This document shows, piece by piece, positions 63,554-64,000 of a stretch of 64,000 nucleotides of DNA. The DNA lies in the NCBI GenBank assembly GCA_013215465.1, contig JABSOW010000002.1:124001-188000 (forward strand), read 5' to 3'. Made by a program: the position numbers and the translations under genes. The DNA comes from Colwellia sp. (GTDB lineage: Bacteria; Pseudomonadota; Gammaproteobacteria; Enterobacterales; Alteromonadaceae). Each line of letters starts with the position of its first letter. Within the stretch, counting starts at the first letter, position 1. Under the pieces are notes generated by a model. The model ran no database searches, had not been told where the DNA came from, and worked only from the letters and a program-made list of their open reading frames with translations.

Positions 63554-64000
63554 ATGTATTGTCCTTTTTGTCGTGCAACAGAGACCAAAGTTATTGATTC
63601 TCGTTTGGTTTCTGATGGTCATCAAGTTCGCCGTCGTCGTGAATGCCTTGCTTGTCATGAACGTTATACCACTTTTGAAAGCGCTGAATTGGTAATGCCA
63701 CGTATTATCAAGCGTGATGGTACTCGTGAGCCATTTAATGAGGATAAGATGCGTAGTGGCTTCAGCCGCGCATTAGAGAAGCGTCCGGTGAGTACTGAGC
63801 AAGTTGAATTATCGATCAATAAATTGAAATCACAATTACGTGCTACCGGTGAGCGAGAAATTGCCAGTGAAATGTTAGGTAATTTGATCATGGCACAACT
63901 GAAAGAATTAGATAAAGTTGCTTATTTACGTTTCGCTTCGGTGTATTTATCGTTTGAAGATATCAGTGAGTTTGCCGATGAAATAGCGCGCTTAGGTAAA
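63554..64000 (+). CDS. nrdR: Transcriptional repressor NrdR (reaches window end)
   Basis: The frame encodes 149 residues to the last base of the window: [20 protein letters not shown] with Cys3 and Cys6, then CLAC with Cys31 and Cys34 (zinc ribbon), [27 protein letters not shown] (ATP-cone), LRATGEREI and [11 protein letters not shown]. NrdR represses ribonucleotide reductase genes in response to the ATP/dATP level. E. coli NrdR has 149 residues, so at most a few codons and the stop are missing. It follows glyA after a terminator. Confidence 0.95.
   Translation, partial: MYCPFCRATETKVIDSRLVSDGHQVRRRRECLACHERYTTFESAELVMPRIIKRDGTREPFNEDKMRSGFSRALEKRPVSTEQVELSINKLKSQLRATGEREIASEMLGNLIMAQLKELDKVAYLRFASVYLSFEDISEFADEIARLGK

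Overview
The window is a low-GC (roughly 38% by eye) gammaproteobacterial chromosome segment. Gene content, gene order and protein sequences point to a Colwellia-like marine member of the Alteromonadales: the purL / mltF / tadA neighbourhood, a DUF4426 gene between rdgB and yggT, PilT/PilU, an isocitrate lyase of 528 residues, many two-component and c-di-GMP proteins, a PEP-CTERM protein, and AT-rich intergenic palindromes. No complete phage, insertion sequence or CRISPR array is visible. The accessory signals are small scars: pseudogenes, partial duplications and palindromic repeats.

Layout. 1-7.4 kb: housekeeping block with purL (cut by the window edge), divergent mltF, a possible 44-residue gene, then a leftward run tadA-hemW-rdgB-DUF4426-yggT-proC-yggS. 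7.5-9.8 kb: pilT and pilU (twitching motility retraction). 10-12.1 kb: a DUF47/PhoU-like gene with a pit phosphate permease, preceded by an excellent PhoB-box candidate. 12.2-14 kb: ppiC, an OxyR-type regulator and a small exported protein. 14.3-20.4 kb: glyoxylate shunt (glcB, a LysR regulator, aceA) plus a relic of a second aceA 3' end. 20.6-31.4 kb: a signalling and metabolism cluster. A REC-REC-PAS-GGDEF-EAL protein and an acetolactate-synthase-like TPP enzyme converge on a leftward series made of an ABC-type periplasmic binding protein without transporter, a membrane histidine kinase, a TonB receptor and two overlapping degenerate citrate-synthase-like genes. This is the least conventional part of the window. 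31.7-38.4 kb: two DUF481 paralogues, class II aldolase, class I aldolase, pgk, rdgC. 38.5-42.5 kb: histidine kinase, porin, NorF/NorE-like membrane proteins and an SDR pseudogene. 43.1-48.1 kb: hybrid kinase with a CxxCH sensor domain, then a REC-phosphatase gene and a REC-GGDEF gene that look fused by a deletion. 48.2-54.7 kb: PEP-CTERM protein, thiolase-like protein, a long palindromic repeat, a LuxR regulator with a hybrid kinase, and two unknown exported proteins. 55.2-57.3 kb: tRNA-Thr, tRNA-Phe, yggX, mutY. 57.4-64 kb: an RquA-like methyltransferase, an exported alpha/beta hydrolase, a NatA/NatB-type ABC exporter whose permease start is partly duplicated, glyA and nrdR (reaching the window end).

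How it fits together. Central carbon functions (glyoxylate shunt, both aldolase classes, Pgk, GlyA), phosphate uptake, redox sensing (OxyR-like regulator, heme-type kinase, RquA, NorEF-like proteins) and many signalling proteins suggest a metabolically flexible, surface-associated cold-sea heterotroph. All functional statements rest on reading the sequence and remembered family motifs; no database search was run.
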